NCBI RefSeq assembly: GCF_014863545.1 | Contig: NZ_CP062260.1 | Coordinates: 2,728,001 to 2,792,000, forward strand | Direction: 5' to 3' | Length of the DNA: 64,000 bases | Source of the DNA: Paenibacillus sp. JNUCC32 | Lineage (GTDB): Bacteria > Bacillota > Bacilli > Paenibacillales > Paenibacillaceae | Shown: in pieces, positions 40,930 to 48,630 of the stretch | How the letters are laid out: each line of letters starts with the position of its first letter | Numbering within the stretch: the stretch's first letter is position 1 | Notes under the pieces: generated by a model | Database searches by the model: none | Seen by the model: the letters and a program-made list of their open reading frames with translations, nothing else | Told to the model about the DNA's origin: nothing | Translations under genes and position numbers: made by a program

Positions 40930-40993
40930 TTAGACTTTAGAGCAAAAAATAAAAACATGGGTTATTGCATCGACCGGATCTAATGCAGAGCTT

Positions 40994-41776
40994 CTATTTT
41001 TGAGCAAGCATATTTTGGGCATAGCGAAGAATATCAGACTTGACGTCTTCCGCCCAAATGCTGTAACGAATCTGTTGCTCCTCATCCACCCAATCCAGGT
41101 GATCCCTTCCCTTCGAGTCGGCGGTGTAGACACATTCGACACCGTTAATGACGATGGTTTCCTTTGATTCGTTCGGTTTCTCCTGCGGTACGGGCGTTCC
41201 GCCTATCGGCTGTTCGGGAACGATATCACTCGCTACGACTTGAAGCTTTACTTTGCCTTTTTCATAGTTCAGAATCGCGGCGGATGCTTCATTTACCTTC
41301 ATGATCTCGGAATACACGAACTTCTCGCCGTTTCCAGCCCTCCCCTTCAATTCCTTGTCCAGCTTCTTGTACAAGCTCGACGTTCTTTCAGGACTCTTTA
41401 AGTATACAACCGCGTTCTTGAAAGTGTAACCTTTCGGCAAGGCTGCAGGCTTGGTCAGGGACGGTGCACTCATTGCCTTCGACTTCGCCAAATAATCCGT
41501 ATACTTAGTGAAAGCAAAGCCCTTGGATGCGAAGTAGATTTGATCTGTCCGGTTAAATTCCTGATCGGCAGCATAGTAGGCAATCATCTGACCTGGCTTA
41601 AGCCTGTCGACCAAGTCCGTGATTTGATCGTCATATGAAACGATTCCCTTCTCCGGTTTGGCAGATATCGTCTTCGATATCGATGCGCTTTCGGTACTGG
41701 CTGCGTATGCGTTGACGGATCCGACCATCATCGTGGCTGCGAGAAATAATGCGACTTTCATCTTGTTTTTTATCAT
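40994..41776 (-). CDS. secreted DUF4367-like protein, paralogue of the neighbouring anti-sigma ectodomain
   Basis: Protein of 260 residues with an N-terminal signal peptide (MIKNKMKVALFLAATMMVGSVNAYA, cleavage after AYA near 25; shown here in two halves: basic start, then hydrophobic core). The mature part shares its pattern with the next gene's ectodomain: RLKPGQMIAYYAAD versus RLKPGEQAVFYIKD, ALPKGYTFKNAVVYL versus YVPKGYRYDYGQIQI, and a C-terminal DWVDEEQQIRYSIWAED. It has no membrane anchor. It may be a soluble competitor or ligand-binding partner of the sensor (inference). It ends the sigma module 2 cluster and is separated by about 108 bp. Confidence 0.75.
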   Translation of the reverse strand: MIKNKMKVALFLAATMMVGSVNAYAASTESASISKTISAKPEKGIVSYDDQITDLVDRLKPGQMIAYYAADQEFNRTDQIYFASKGFAFTKYTDYLAKSKAMSAPSLTKPAALPKGYTFKNAVVYLKSPERTSSLYKKLDKELKGRAGNGEKFVYSEIMKVNEASAAILNYEKGKVKLQVVASDIVPEQPIGGTPVPQEKPNESKETIVINGVECVYTADSKGRDHLDWVDEEQQIRYSIWAEDVKSDILRYAQNMLAQK

Positions 41777-41884
41777 GTTACCATTCGTGCTCCTTTCGGC
41801 GGCAAAGCCTTTTGAGTTTTATTAACATCTCATATAACACCTTGCCGTCATCAAAAGGGACATTTTGTAAAAAATCGGATGCCT

Positions 41885-42847
41885 TTACGGAATAAGCCCT
41901 GCCGCAATCTTCGCAAACTCATCCTTGGACAACGGATCCTTTGGGTCATCCGTAATTATATACAGCACCTCTTCATTGTCGCTTAGCCAAGTCAAGCTGC
42001 GCGAAGGGCTGGATGGACTGGCTGACAGAATCATTTCTTTCCCTTTCACCTTTATTTTTACGGCTTGGTTTGTGGGCACCCCGGCCTTGGAGCCCTTCTC
42101 TCGGGCATAAGCTACCATCTTGATCCGATTTTCGCCTTTACGATATTCCATTCCTGTAGATGCAATCTTGAACCAAGGAACAATCTTATAGAACAGTCCC
42201 CGTTCTTCATCCGACTTCTCTGCCTGCTCTTTGAGTTCGTTCAGAAGAGTTTCATACTCCGGTGTGCCCCATACGGGATTGTTCCTAATCTGAATCTGTC
42301 CATAATCATAACGATACCCTTTCGGTACATATTCAGGCTCTTGAAGCACGGGAGCGCCTTTTTCCTCGATTTCTTTTGCGAGTTCCTGATAATTTGAATG
42401 CTTAGTCAACATATAAAAATAATTCAGAGGTTGTTCTTTGACGAGTGGCGTCATGTGCAGGTCCTTGATATAAAATACCGCCTGTTCTCCCGGCTTTAAC
42501 CTCTTTCTCAGCTCTTCTTCCGTCTCTTTCACACGTTTGGCGTTATATTCCGATTCGGAATATTTCCATGGCTTTATGGTAGACAGAATGACTTCGCCTT
42601 CCTTGTTCTTGATCTGTATCAAATAATGACTGGCGTAAACACTAAGCGACGAAAGAATCAAAATCGCAGTAAGCATTGCAATCATTAAGGTTTTCTTCCG
42701 ATTGCCGTCATTTCTTCCGTGTTTCTTCCGGTGAATTCGTCGCACCTTTTGCATGATGGCGGGAGTCACGTCTACTTCTTCATCCACGGAGTGGATTTCC
42801 ATGCTTCTCAGAATTCGATCTTGCTCCGGCTGTCCCGAATCTCGCAT
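41885..42847 (-). CDS. DUF4367-type transmembrane anti-sigma factor candidate
   Basis: Protein of 320 residues with a cytoplasmic region (1-50) that is basic near the membrane (RRIHRKKHGRNDGNRKK), one helix (about 53-72), and an extracellular domain ending in the DUF4367 pattern LTWLSDNEEVLYIITDDPKDPLSKDEFAKIAAGL (in part). It overlaps the sigma factor gene by 40 bp, so the pair is translationally coupled as in module 1. Likely binds and silences the sigma factor until a surface signal is sensed. Context-based call. Confidence 0.8.
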   Translation of the reverse strand: MRDSGQPEQDRILRSMEIHSVDEEVDVTPAIMQKVRRIHRKKHGRNDGNRKKTLMIAMLTAILILSSLSVYASHYLIQIKNKEGEVILSTIKPWKYSESEYNAKRVKETEEELRKRLKPGEQAVFYIKDLHMTPLVKEQPLNYFYMLTKHSNYQELAKEIEEKGAPVLQEPEYVPKGYRYDYGQIQIRNNPVWGTPEYETLLNELKEQAEKSDEERGLFYKIVPWFKIASTGMEYRKGENRIKMVAYAREKGSKAGVPTNQAVKIKVKGKEMILSASPSSPSRSLTWLSDNEEVLYIITDDPKDPLSKDEFAKIAAGLIP

Positions 42848-43389
42848 AACCCCGCCCCCTCCTTCTCCTGGATCAGTTGGATGACTTTCTGTTTCATTCG
42901 AGCATATTTTTTCTTCACCGCGCTTAGATTCTTATCCAGAATCTGCGCAATCTCCGTAAATGGTTTATCTTCGAAAACCCGCAACACAAGCAGATTTCGC
43001 TCCTCTGCCGAGAGCTTGGTCATGGCATATTCCAACGGTTCGCTAAACCACTTGCGCTCCAGCGTCTCTTCCACGCTATCAGCATAACCCGCCGGTTTGA
43101 TCAGTCGGCTTACTCGCATGCGAACCCGTCGCTTACGAAGAATATTGAGACAATGATGATATCCAATCTTGTATAACCATGATGAGAATGAAACTTTGGC
43201 TTCATAGGTATAAAGCTTGGTAAACGCTTTGATGAAGATATCCTGGACGGCATCCTGCGCATCCTGCTTGCAGCCGAGCATTCGGCAGCAATATAGGTAA
43301 ATCTGTTTTTTGTACGTTTCGACGATAGGCTCGAAACAATCCACCTCTCCGGCCTTAACACGTCTCACGTACTCCTCGATCGAATCCAA
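42808..43389 (-). CDS. ECF-type RNA polymerase sigma factor
   Basis: Sigma factor of 193 residues: region 2 CRMLGCKQDAQDAVQDIFIKAFTKLYTYEAKVSFSSWLYKIGYHHCLNILR (about 35-85, pieces) and region 4 AEERNLLVLRVFEDKPFTEIAQILDKNLSAVKKKYARMKQK (about 125-167). Start TTG 43389, about 10 bp after GGAGGTG. The last 13 codons double as the start of the anti-sigma gene. Same gene order, start codon type and overlap as module 1 at 19501-21250, although the sequences are clearly diverged. Confidence 0.92.
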   Translation of the reverse strand: MDSIEEYVRRVKAGEVDCFEPIVETYKKQIYLYCCRMLGCKQDAQDAVQDIFIKAFTKLYTYEAKVSFSSWLYKIGYHHCLNILRKRRVRMRVSRLIKPAGYADSVEETLERKWFSEPLEYAMTKLSAEERNLLVLRVFEDKPFTEIAQILDKNLSAVKKKYARMKQKVIQLIQEKEGAGLCEIRDSRSKIEF

Positions 43390-43428
43390 TTCGAAGACGC
43401 ACCTCCGTGTAAATCTTATTTACGTCTG

Positions 43429-43459
43429 TATAACCCCTCATCTTCCAAAAAAGGGACAC
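43429..43459 (-). promoter_or_regulatory. putative promoter element of sigma module 2
   Basis: Minus strand GTGTCCC, 18 bp, GTTATACAG, matching the element before module 1 (GTGTCAC, 19 bp, GTTATATAG). Tentative. Confidence 0.3.
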
Positions 43460-43473
43460 CCGAAAACATAAAT

Positions 43474-43510
43474 AAAAAAACAACTCATACCTCAAGTATG
43501 AATTGTTTTT
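43474..43510 (-). terminator. terminator of the GNAT gene
   Basis: Minus-strand AACAATTCATAC-TTGAG-GTATGAGTTGTT followed by seven T, about 50 bp past the stop. Confidence 0.85.
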
Positions 43511-43562
43511 CCGCCATGTCGATCACTTCTTTTGTTTAGAAGACATATATGTGTGTCGGACT

Positions 43563-44099
43563 TTACACCCGCGATGATACAAACTGAAAGATCAGCATCT
43601 CTTTATCGTCCCTCGTTGCAACAAATTCCTGCATGGGAGAGGGCGAAACATTATTGTGCATCGTCTTTCTCCAGAATGCCTGAGCCCGCTTATTGCGATC
43701 GGTGGCATTCGTCTGGACTTCCCAGCTGCCGGCATGCTTCCTGAACACTTGCGATGCAGCATTCTCAGCAACATGTTTACCCCGGAAGGGTTTCATAACA
43801 AAAAACTCATTCATGTAAAATTCACTGCCAAAAGTGTATGGCGGGGTTGCGACGAGGGCGAACCCTGCCGGAATACCTTCCACTCGAATCAGATAGGGAA
43901 ACAAAACCGAGGGCTTCTCCCACCATATATCAAAAACTTGATTCTGGTCATATAAGGTTCTAGTATCGTCATCCTCAAAGACGCCGTATCGATTCGGCTT
44001 CCACTCCCATATCTCCGATAAATCATGCAAATATAGCGGATATAGATTGTTAATCATAAATTTGGCGGAAGCGTCGGTTAACTCCACGGTAACTTTCAT
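43563..44099 (-). CDS. GNAT-family N-acetyltransferase
   Basis: Predicted acyl-CoA-dependent acetyltransferase of 178 residues. The beta-4 strand and acetyl-CoA loop are MNEFFVMKPFRGKHVAENAASQVFRKHAGSW (around 97-127, in part), with the R/QxxGxG/A loop as RGKHVA, and QTNATDRNKRAQAFWRKTM is the typical strand-5/helix-4 region. ATG 44099 follows GGAGG. Located 15 bp behind a phosphotransferase gene, so the two form an operon. Substrate unknown. Confidence 0.87.
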   Translation of the reverse strand: MKVTVELTDASAKFMINNLYPLYLHDLSEIWEWKPNRYGVFEDDDTRTLYDQNQVFDIWWEKPSVLFPYLIRVEGIPAGFALVATPPYTFGSEFYMNEFFVMKPFRGKHVAENAASQVFRKHAGSWEVQTNATDRNKRAQAFWRKTMHNNVSPSPMQEFVATRDDKEMLIFQFVSSRV

Positions 44100-44114
44100 A
44101 TAATTTCCTCCATC

Positions 44115-45098
44115 CTAGACATATTCCAAACGCTTGAAATACTGCATTTTGCTATCTATAAAACCTTCATCAAAGTCGGCAATGCCCACAAATTCCGAAT
44201 CGCGAAAACATAGACCAAAGAGCCAAAGCTGCCGAACGGCAACGAATACAGGGACGGCAGCAAGATCATTTTCGCTGAGAGATCTGACGCTACAATACCC
44301 TCTCAGAAAGGCGTCCCACAATCTTTCCACTTCCTCCGGGTCATGTCTGCTATGTATTTCTCTGGCCAGCCTAAACTCCGCAATATCGTAAGCTCTCCAG
44401 CCGTAACCGCATAAATCAAAATCATAATGGGTCAGCTTTCCGTCCTCTGTCCATGCAGCATTCGTATTGCCGTGCAAATCTCCGTGGCACACGCCCCAAT
44501 CTAAACCTTGAACCTTGAGGTCCGAAATTCGTTTCTTTAGTTCCGTTGCCATTTCACTAAGGTAGTTACAATCGGTTAACCGATGCTTCATATAGGATCT
44601 GATGATGGATAAAGGCTGATTTATAAGAAACTCCATATCCAGCCGTTCCCTTGCAAACCGACTTTCAAATTGATCCGCCGCCTTATGCATATGGCCAATG
44701 GATTCACCGAACCGGTAACTGTCCGCTGCGGCGTGAATCGGCATCTCGTGTCCTTCCGCATATTGAAATAGAACCCCGTACCGGGTTCCCTCCATGACGT
44801 TAAATCCACTAAGGTACGCGCCGTCTTTTCCCGGAATGGGCTCTGACACGCTGATCCCGTTCGCACTGAGAAACCGCAGCAATTCCAATTCAAACTCGAT
44901 GTCAGGCCGGCTTCTTCGATCGGCCCTATAGATACGGAAGATATACTTATCAACATCTGTTTCTATTGCGTACGTATCGTTCATCCCCCGCAAGAAATAC
45001 TGAATTTTCACAACGGAACCGATCTCATAATTGCGTTGGATATGTAACCCTACCGCTTGTTTGGACAGAAGCGAGTAAGTGACAGGAAATAAACTCAA
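44115..45098 (-). CDS. APH-family phosphotransferase (aminoglycoside/homoserine kinase-like)
   Basis: Kinase-like enzyme of 327 residues. It has the APH catalytic loop WGVCHGDLHGNTNAAW (Asp as base, about 201-216) and the metal-binding Asp in HYDFDLCGYGWRAYDIAEF; the N-terminal lobe has DKYIFRIYR with the likely ATP-binding Lys replaced by Arg-containing FRIYR. Members act on antibiotics, homoserine, choline or other alcohols. TTG 45098 is the start, 8 bp after AAGGAGG. Followed by a GNAT gene in the same operon; this pairing can hint at small-molecule modification, but the target is unknown. Confidence 0.85.
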   Translation of the reverse strand: MSLFPVTYSLLSKQAVGLHIQRNYEIGSVVKIQYFLRGMNDTYAIETDVDKYIFRIYRADRRSRPDIEFELELLRFLSANGISVSEPIPGKDGAYLSGFNVMEGTRYGVLFQYAEGHEMPIHAAADSYRFGESIGHMHKAADQFESRFARERLDMEFLINQPLSIIRSYMKHRLTDCNYLSEMATELKKRISDLKVQGLDWGVCHGDLHGNTNAAWTEDGKLTHYDFDLCGYGWRAYDIAEFRLAREIHSRHDPEEVERLWDAFLRGYCSVRSLSENDLAAVPVFVAVRQLWLFGLCFRDSEFVGIADFDEGFIDSKMQYFKRLEYV

Positions 45099-45242
45099 TC
45101 CAAATCCCTCCTTGCACTCAAGGGTATCATCCTAAACAAACTCTTATATATAGGCCGTATGATTATAATTAATTTTTATATAAACAGTGGCACGTCATAA
45201 TGACAAATGACAATTAGATCTCATGATTTCTGACGAAGCACG

Positions 45243-45276
45243 CAAAAAGAAGCAGCTCGATGACTGCCTCTTTTTA
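45243..45276 (-). terminator. terminator of the manganese catalase gene
   Basis: Minus-strand AAGAGGCAG-TCATCGAG-CTGCTTCTT with one G-U pair and flanking A/T runs. Confidence 0.8.
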
Positions 45277-45309
45277 TTCAATAACCTGCATATCCGAACG
45301 GATGCAGAC

Positions 45310-46164
45310 TTAATGATTTAAATCGTATAAACCAGGTGCGTGCTCGTTGGCCAGCTCCGGCATCACAGGTAACGGGAAACCCTCCGGCGGTTGAACCACT
45401 TGTAATTCTCCGCCGTTTCTGCTAGGTGTTTGACCGCTGAAAATTTCGCCGATGCGTGTGTCATCCAACCTGAAATTGAACTGAGCGTTATGGAAACCCA
45501 TATCAACGTATTTCTGACATTCCGGGTATTTATGGATGTCATAATTCGGAACGGGAAATATTTTGCCCCATTCCACGCCAAGCGTCTCCAACGCTTTTGC
45601 AAAAGCATTTTGATGTGCATTATCCCGTACGATGAGGAAAGCCAGCGTTTCGCGGAAGGCCTTGTTCGTGCTCATCTCATAAATTCGTGTTTTTTGAAGC
45701 ACTCCCGTAGATTCAAGTACAATATTATCGAGCAAATTACCAACCAGATTGCCGTGATCGTACACGTAATTTCCCATCCACGGGTTTCCGGCGGCGTCCA
45801 CAGGCAAAGAACTTTGGGCTCCCATAATAAAATGATGCGGATTCGCATGTTGGATCGCTTCGTTCAGCGGGGCCGCGTCCATCCCGGAGTTTCCCGCTCC
45901 TTCTGCTCCAGCACCGGTAAGCAGCTGGTTGATTGTATGTTGGACCAATTCGACATGGCTGATTTCTTCCAAAAAAACACCGCGGATCAAGTCGCGGTAC
46001 TGCGTTGCCTTTCCTCGAAAATTGCTGCTCTGAAAGAAAAACTGCATCATCGTCCGCATTTCGCCGAACCGGCCGCCTAACGTTTCTTGCAGGACTTTGG
46101 CAGCTGCGGGATCTGGTTTATCCGGAACGATCAGGTTGATCAGATCCTCTTTATAAAAATACAT
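45310..46164 (-). CDS. manganese catalase family protein
   Basis: Ferritin-like di-manganese protein of 284 residues that would split H2O2. The four-helix core is seen in TLGGRFGEMRTMMQFFFQSSNF and FLEEISHVELVQHTINQL (Glu and His ligands, EEISHVE) and later ETLAFLIVRDNAHQNAFAKALE (with the RDNAHQ His ligand). ATG 46164 is chosen: GGAGG lies 8 bp upstream, whereas ATG 46170 is too close and the longer form has no site. Mn-catalases of this type occur in spore coats (CotJC-like) and vegetative cells. Divergent from a DUF3231 gene. Confidence 0.92.
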   Translation of the reverse strand: MYFYKEDLINLIVPDKPDPAAAKVLQETLGGRFGEMRTMMQFFFQSSNFRGKATQYRDLIRGVFLEEISHVELVQHTINQLLTGAGAEGAGNSGMDAAPLNEAIQHANPHHFIMGAQSSLPVDAAGNPWMGNYVYDHGNLVGNLLDNIVLESTGVLQKTRIYEMSTNKAFRETLAFLIVRDNAHQNAFAKALETLGVEWGKIFPVPNYDIHKYPECQKYVDMGFHNAQFNFRLDDTRIGEIFSGQTPSRNGGELQVVQPPEGFPLPVMPELANEHAPGLYDLNH

Positions 46165-46359
46165 ATGCATATCCTCCGCTTCTTCTAAATTGTCATGTAT
46201 CAAGTTTGCCTAGGCCTCTCTTTTTCCATGCGTCTGCACCCGATACAATGATTTCCTGCAAATTCTCCTAGAACTTCAATCTGATTTTTTGAAAGAATGA
46301 AACAATGACCTCCTGTACATAATGACTCTGTTTGGATAAATATTAAAGGAGCGATTGGG

Positions 46360-46866
46360 ATGGGTATATTAAGCGGCAACCCTAAGGATGAACCCATGCA
46401 TTACGGGGAGATTTTTAGCGTTTGGGAAACCTCCATGCTGGCAAAGGGCATGGTTTCCTGCTACGAGGCTTATTTGAATCACGCGGGAGATAAAGACCTA
46501 AAAAAAATACTTCATGATCTGCTGGATCAGGCGAAACTCGAGATTAAAGAATCCGACGAGCTGCTAACCGACAACGGAATCCCGCCTGCACCGGGGCTTC
46601 CCGAAAGACCCCCTGTCAAACTTGAGGATATTCCGGCTGGCGCAAGATTCACGGATCCGGAAATCGCGGCCAAAATCGCAGCGGATACCTCGCTCGGACT
46701 GGTATCATGCAGTCAAATCATGGGACAATCGATCCGGGAGGATATCGGTGCGTTATTCGCTAAATATCATCTCACCAAGACGGCCCAAGGTGTGCGAATC
46801 CTTCAGATGAATAAAGAAAAAGGCTGGCTTATTCCGCCGCCGCTTCAAATCAAGAGACCCGAATAA
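46360..46866 (+). CDS. DUF3231 family protein (ferritin-like, spore-associated family)
   Basis: Protein of 168 residues predicted all-helical, with EPMHYGEIFSVWETSMLAKGMVSCYEAYLNHAGDKDLKKIL (about 12-52, in part) and a second helical pair with AADTSLGLVSCSQIMGQSIREDIGALF. DUF3231 proteins are widespread in spore-formers; single-domain forms like this one are about half the length of the double-domain members. Ribosome site AAAGGAG. Divergently paired with the Mn catalase, so a shared stress or spore role is possible. Molecular function unknown. Confidence 0.82.
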   Translation: MGILSGNPKDEPMHYGEIFSVWETSMLAKGMVSCYEAYLNHAGDKDLKKILHDLLDQAKLEIKESDELLTDNGIPPAPGLPERPPVKLEDIPAGARFTDPEIAAKIAADTSLGLVSCSQIMGQSIREDIGALFAKYHLTKTAQGVRILQMNKEKGWLIPPPLQIKRPE

Positions 46867-46881
46867 AAATGGCGTTTAAAC

Positions 46882-46924
46882 AGCAAAAACACTCTGAGCT
46901 TTATCAGCTCAGAGTGTTTTTGCT
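46882..46924. terminator. bidirectional terminator
   Basis: Perfect 19-bp inverted repeat AGCAAAAACACTCTGAGCT with a 5-nt loop; T runs inside the stem on both strands. Lies between convergent genes. Confidence 0.92.
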
Positions 46925-46964
46925 ATTTCTAACTTCTTATTGCCAATTGACTGGCCTCAGACTA

Positions 46965-47315
46965 CTAAGCCTGCTGCTTCTTGACAGGCTGATGATCACG
47001 CAGGAGCCAGATGTGAAAGAAATATTCAAAGATCCCGGCTAACACCACTATGAGTAGAATCACTGGGAATTCCAGCGTCCAGTTCGCCAATTCACTAATA
47101 AGCCACAGCATGACGAGTACCAGTCCTGCGTCCGCGATGGTTGCAACCATATTATTGGTTCTTGGCAAAATTAATAGGTCACCCACGAGATAAGACGCAA
47201 CGCCTATTCCCAGCGCGGCAATCGCGGCTGATGCAAACGTGGCATTGGATAGCCCGACGATGATGGCCGTAATCATCGCGCCATGGACCAATAGCTTAAC
47301 CAGTACCTTGTCCAT
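46965..47315 (-). CDS. YndM-like DUF2512 membrane protein
   Basis: Membrane protein of 116 residues with four hydrophobic segments. DKVLVKLLVHGAM at the start and ASYLVGDLLILPRTNNMVATIADAGLVLVMLWL are the DUF2512/YndM signatures. YndM-type genes are expressed in sporulation or stress in Bacillus; function unknown. ATG 47315 follows AGGAG by about 8 bp; an earlier GTG/ATG in frame is less likely. Single gene. Confidence 0.88.
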   Translation of the reverse strand: MDKVLVKLLVHGAMITAIIVGLSNATFASAAIAALGIGVASYLVGDLLILPRTNNMVATIADAGLVLVMLWLISELANWTLEFPVILLIVVLAGIFEYFFHIWLLRDHQPVKKQQA

Positions 47316-47487
47316 CCTGATCACTCCTGTCATTGATTTATGTTCTCCGCTTGTATAATCTATAACCCAATTTTATCCTTTCAAACTTTCCTTTGGTGAA
47401 CACAACCCCCAGCAAGCGGTCTCTCAGTCAATCAGACAGTTGGCACCTGAGTCTCTTGAAACGCTGAGCCTTGCCGATCCACAAGCC

Positions 47488-47518
47488 AAAGAAGCAGCGA
47501 TCAACGCTGCTTCTTTTT
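47488..47518. terminator. terminator downstream of the EamA gene
   Basis: AAAGAAGCAGCG-ATCAA-CGCTGCTTCTTTTT; stable in both directions, 7 bp from the EamA stop. Confidence 0.85.
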
Positions 47519-47524
47519 GTTAAC

Positions 47525-48508
47525 CTATTCCCTCACTCCAGCGAGGCTTCCATGTTCCGACTGAAGCTGTTTGGCCGACGGAGGGCTTATGGCCTGCTGC
47601 CTGCCAATGAGGAACATACCGAGAACGACCAGAATGCCTCCGCCCCACTGCTCCCATCCTGCGGGTTCTTTTAGTACCATGACAGATAACAATAGAGCCG
47701 TGAAAGGCATCATGCCGGAAAAAGCGGCAGCTGTTGAACCATGGCAGCGCTTGATGCCGGCATACCACATGATGAACGCCACGGCCGTAACGATCGGACC
47801 ATACCATATCAGTGCCAGCCATTCTCGTAACCCGATGGCGGCCAAAGAATTGACAGGATCCTCGAACCCTGCGGGAATCAAGCATAATAGGAAGGCGATC
47901 GCCGAGACGAGCGTCGTTTGGACTACAGGATGCATGGCATGGTTTGGGGAAGCCGTTTGCTTCACCGAACCGATACGGGATAGCAGGTTAAAGCCGGATT
48001 CGCTTAGAGCCGCGCAGAGCACCAGCAAGTTCCCGTATATGTGCTGCACCTTGAAAGAAAGGCCGGGCGTGAGAATTCCTTGTAATACGAGGATGCCTCC
48101 TACCGTGCTGAGAATGCCTGCCAGCTTGCTGCCGCTAACCGATTCCTTCAGGAACATGAATGCCAACATCACGGTAAAAGCGGGCGTAGTCCCCGTGAGT
48201 ATTCCGGCTTCTGCCGTGCTAGTATGAAGAAGGCCATGCAGTAGAAGCATCCGGAACAGAAACATACCCAAGAGCGCCTGAAAAAACAGATACCCCCATT
48301 CACCCCATGACAGCCTGCCAACCGTTCTCCTCAAATCCTTCATGCAAAAAGGAAGCATGCATAACAGAGCCAGCAATAAGCTGGCCGCCGTTATAGTAAA
48401 CGTACCTAACTTTCCGTTCAACAGCCACGCCGTGATGACAGAGGTTCCTGCCAGCGTGAAAGCCCCCATTAAATAAAGCATCCCTTTCCATCGTTCCAAC
48501 TTGATCAC
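47525..48508 (-). CDS. EamA/DMT-family transporter
   Basis: Ten-helix exporter of 327 residues with two EamA repeats: GAFTLAGTSVITAWLLNGKLGTFTITAASLLLAL at the start (in part) and AFIMWYAGIKRCHGSTAAAFSGMMPFTALLLSVMVLKE in the second. Divergent from a MocR-type regulator with 122 bp between the starts; MocR proteins often control a transporter or PLP-pathway gene beside them. Substrate unknown, perhaps an amino acid or amine. Confidence 0.9.
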   Translation of the reverse strand: MIKLERWKGMLYLMGAFTLAGTSVITAWLLNGKLGTFTITAASLLLALLCMLPFCMKDLRRTVGRLSWGEWGYLFFQALLGMFLFRMLLLHGLLHTSTAEAGILTGTTPAFTVMLAFMFLKESVSGSKLAGILSTVGGILVLQGILTPGLSFKVQHIYGNLLVLCAALSESGFNLLSRIGSVKQTASPNHAMHPVVQTTLVSAIAFLLCLIPAGFEDPVNSLAAIGLREWLALIWYGPIVTAVAFIMWYAGIKRCHGSTAAAFSGMMPFTALLLSVMVLKEPAGWEQWGGGILVVLGMFLIGRQQAISPPSAKQLQSEHGSLAGVRE

Positions 48509-48566
48509 ATCCCCTTGAAATCTCCAATCGATAGCCGCTAATCTATGCTACAATCATAGGAAATTA

Positions 48567-48614
48567 ACTGGTATGATAAAAGAGCCAGTTGATCACAAAT
48601 ATAAGCATACCAGT
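48567..48614. promoter_or_regulatory. putative MocR operator between divergent genes
   Basis: ACTGGTATG (48567-48575) recurs inverted as CATACCAGT (48606-48614), with a further CCAGTT half-site at 48585-48590. Paired and extra half-sites across 40-50 bp suit the large dimeric MocR regulators. Confidence 0.5.
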
Positions 48615-48630
48615 CGGAGGTCGAGCCAGC

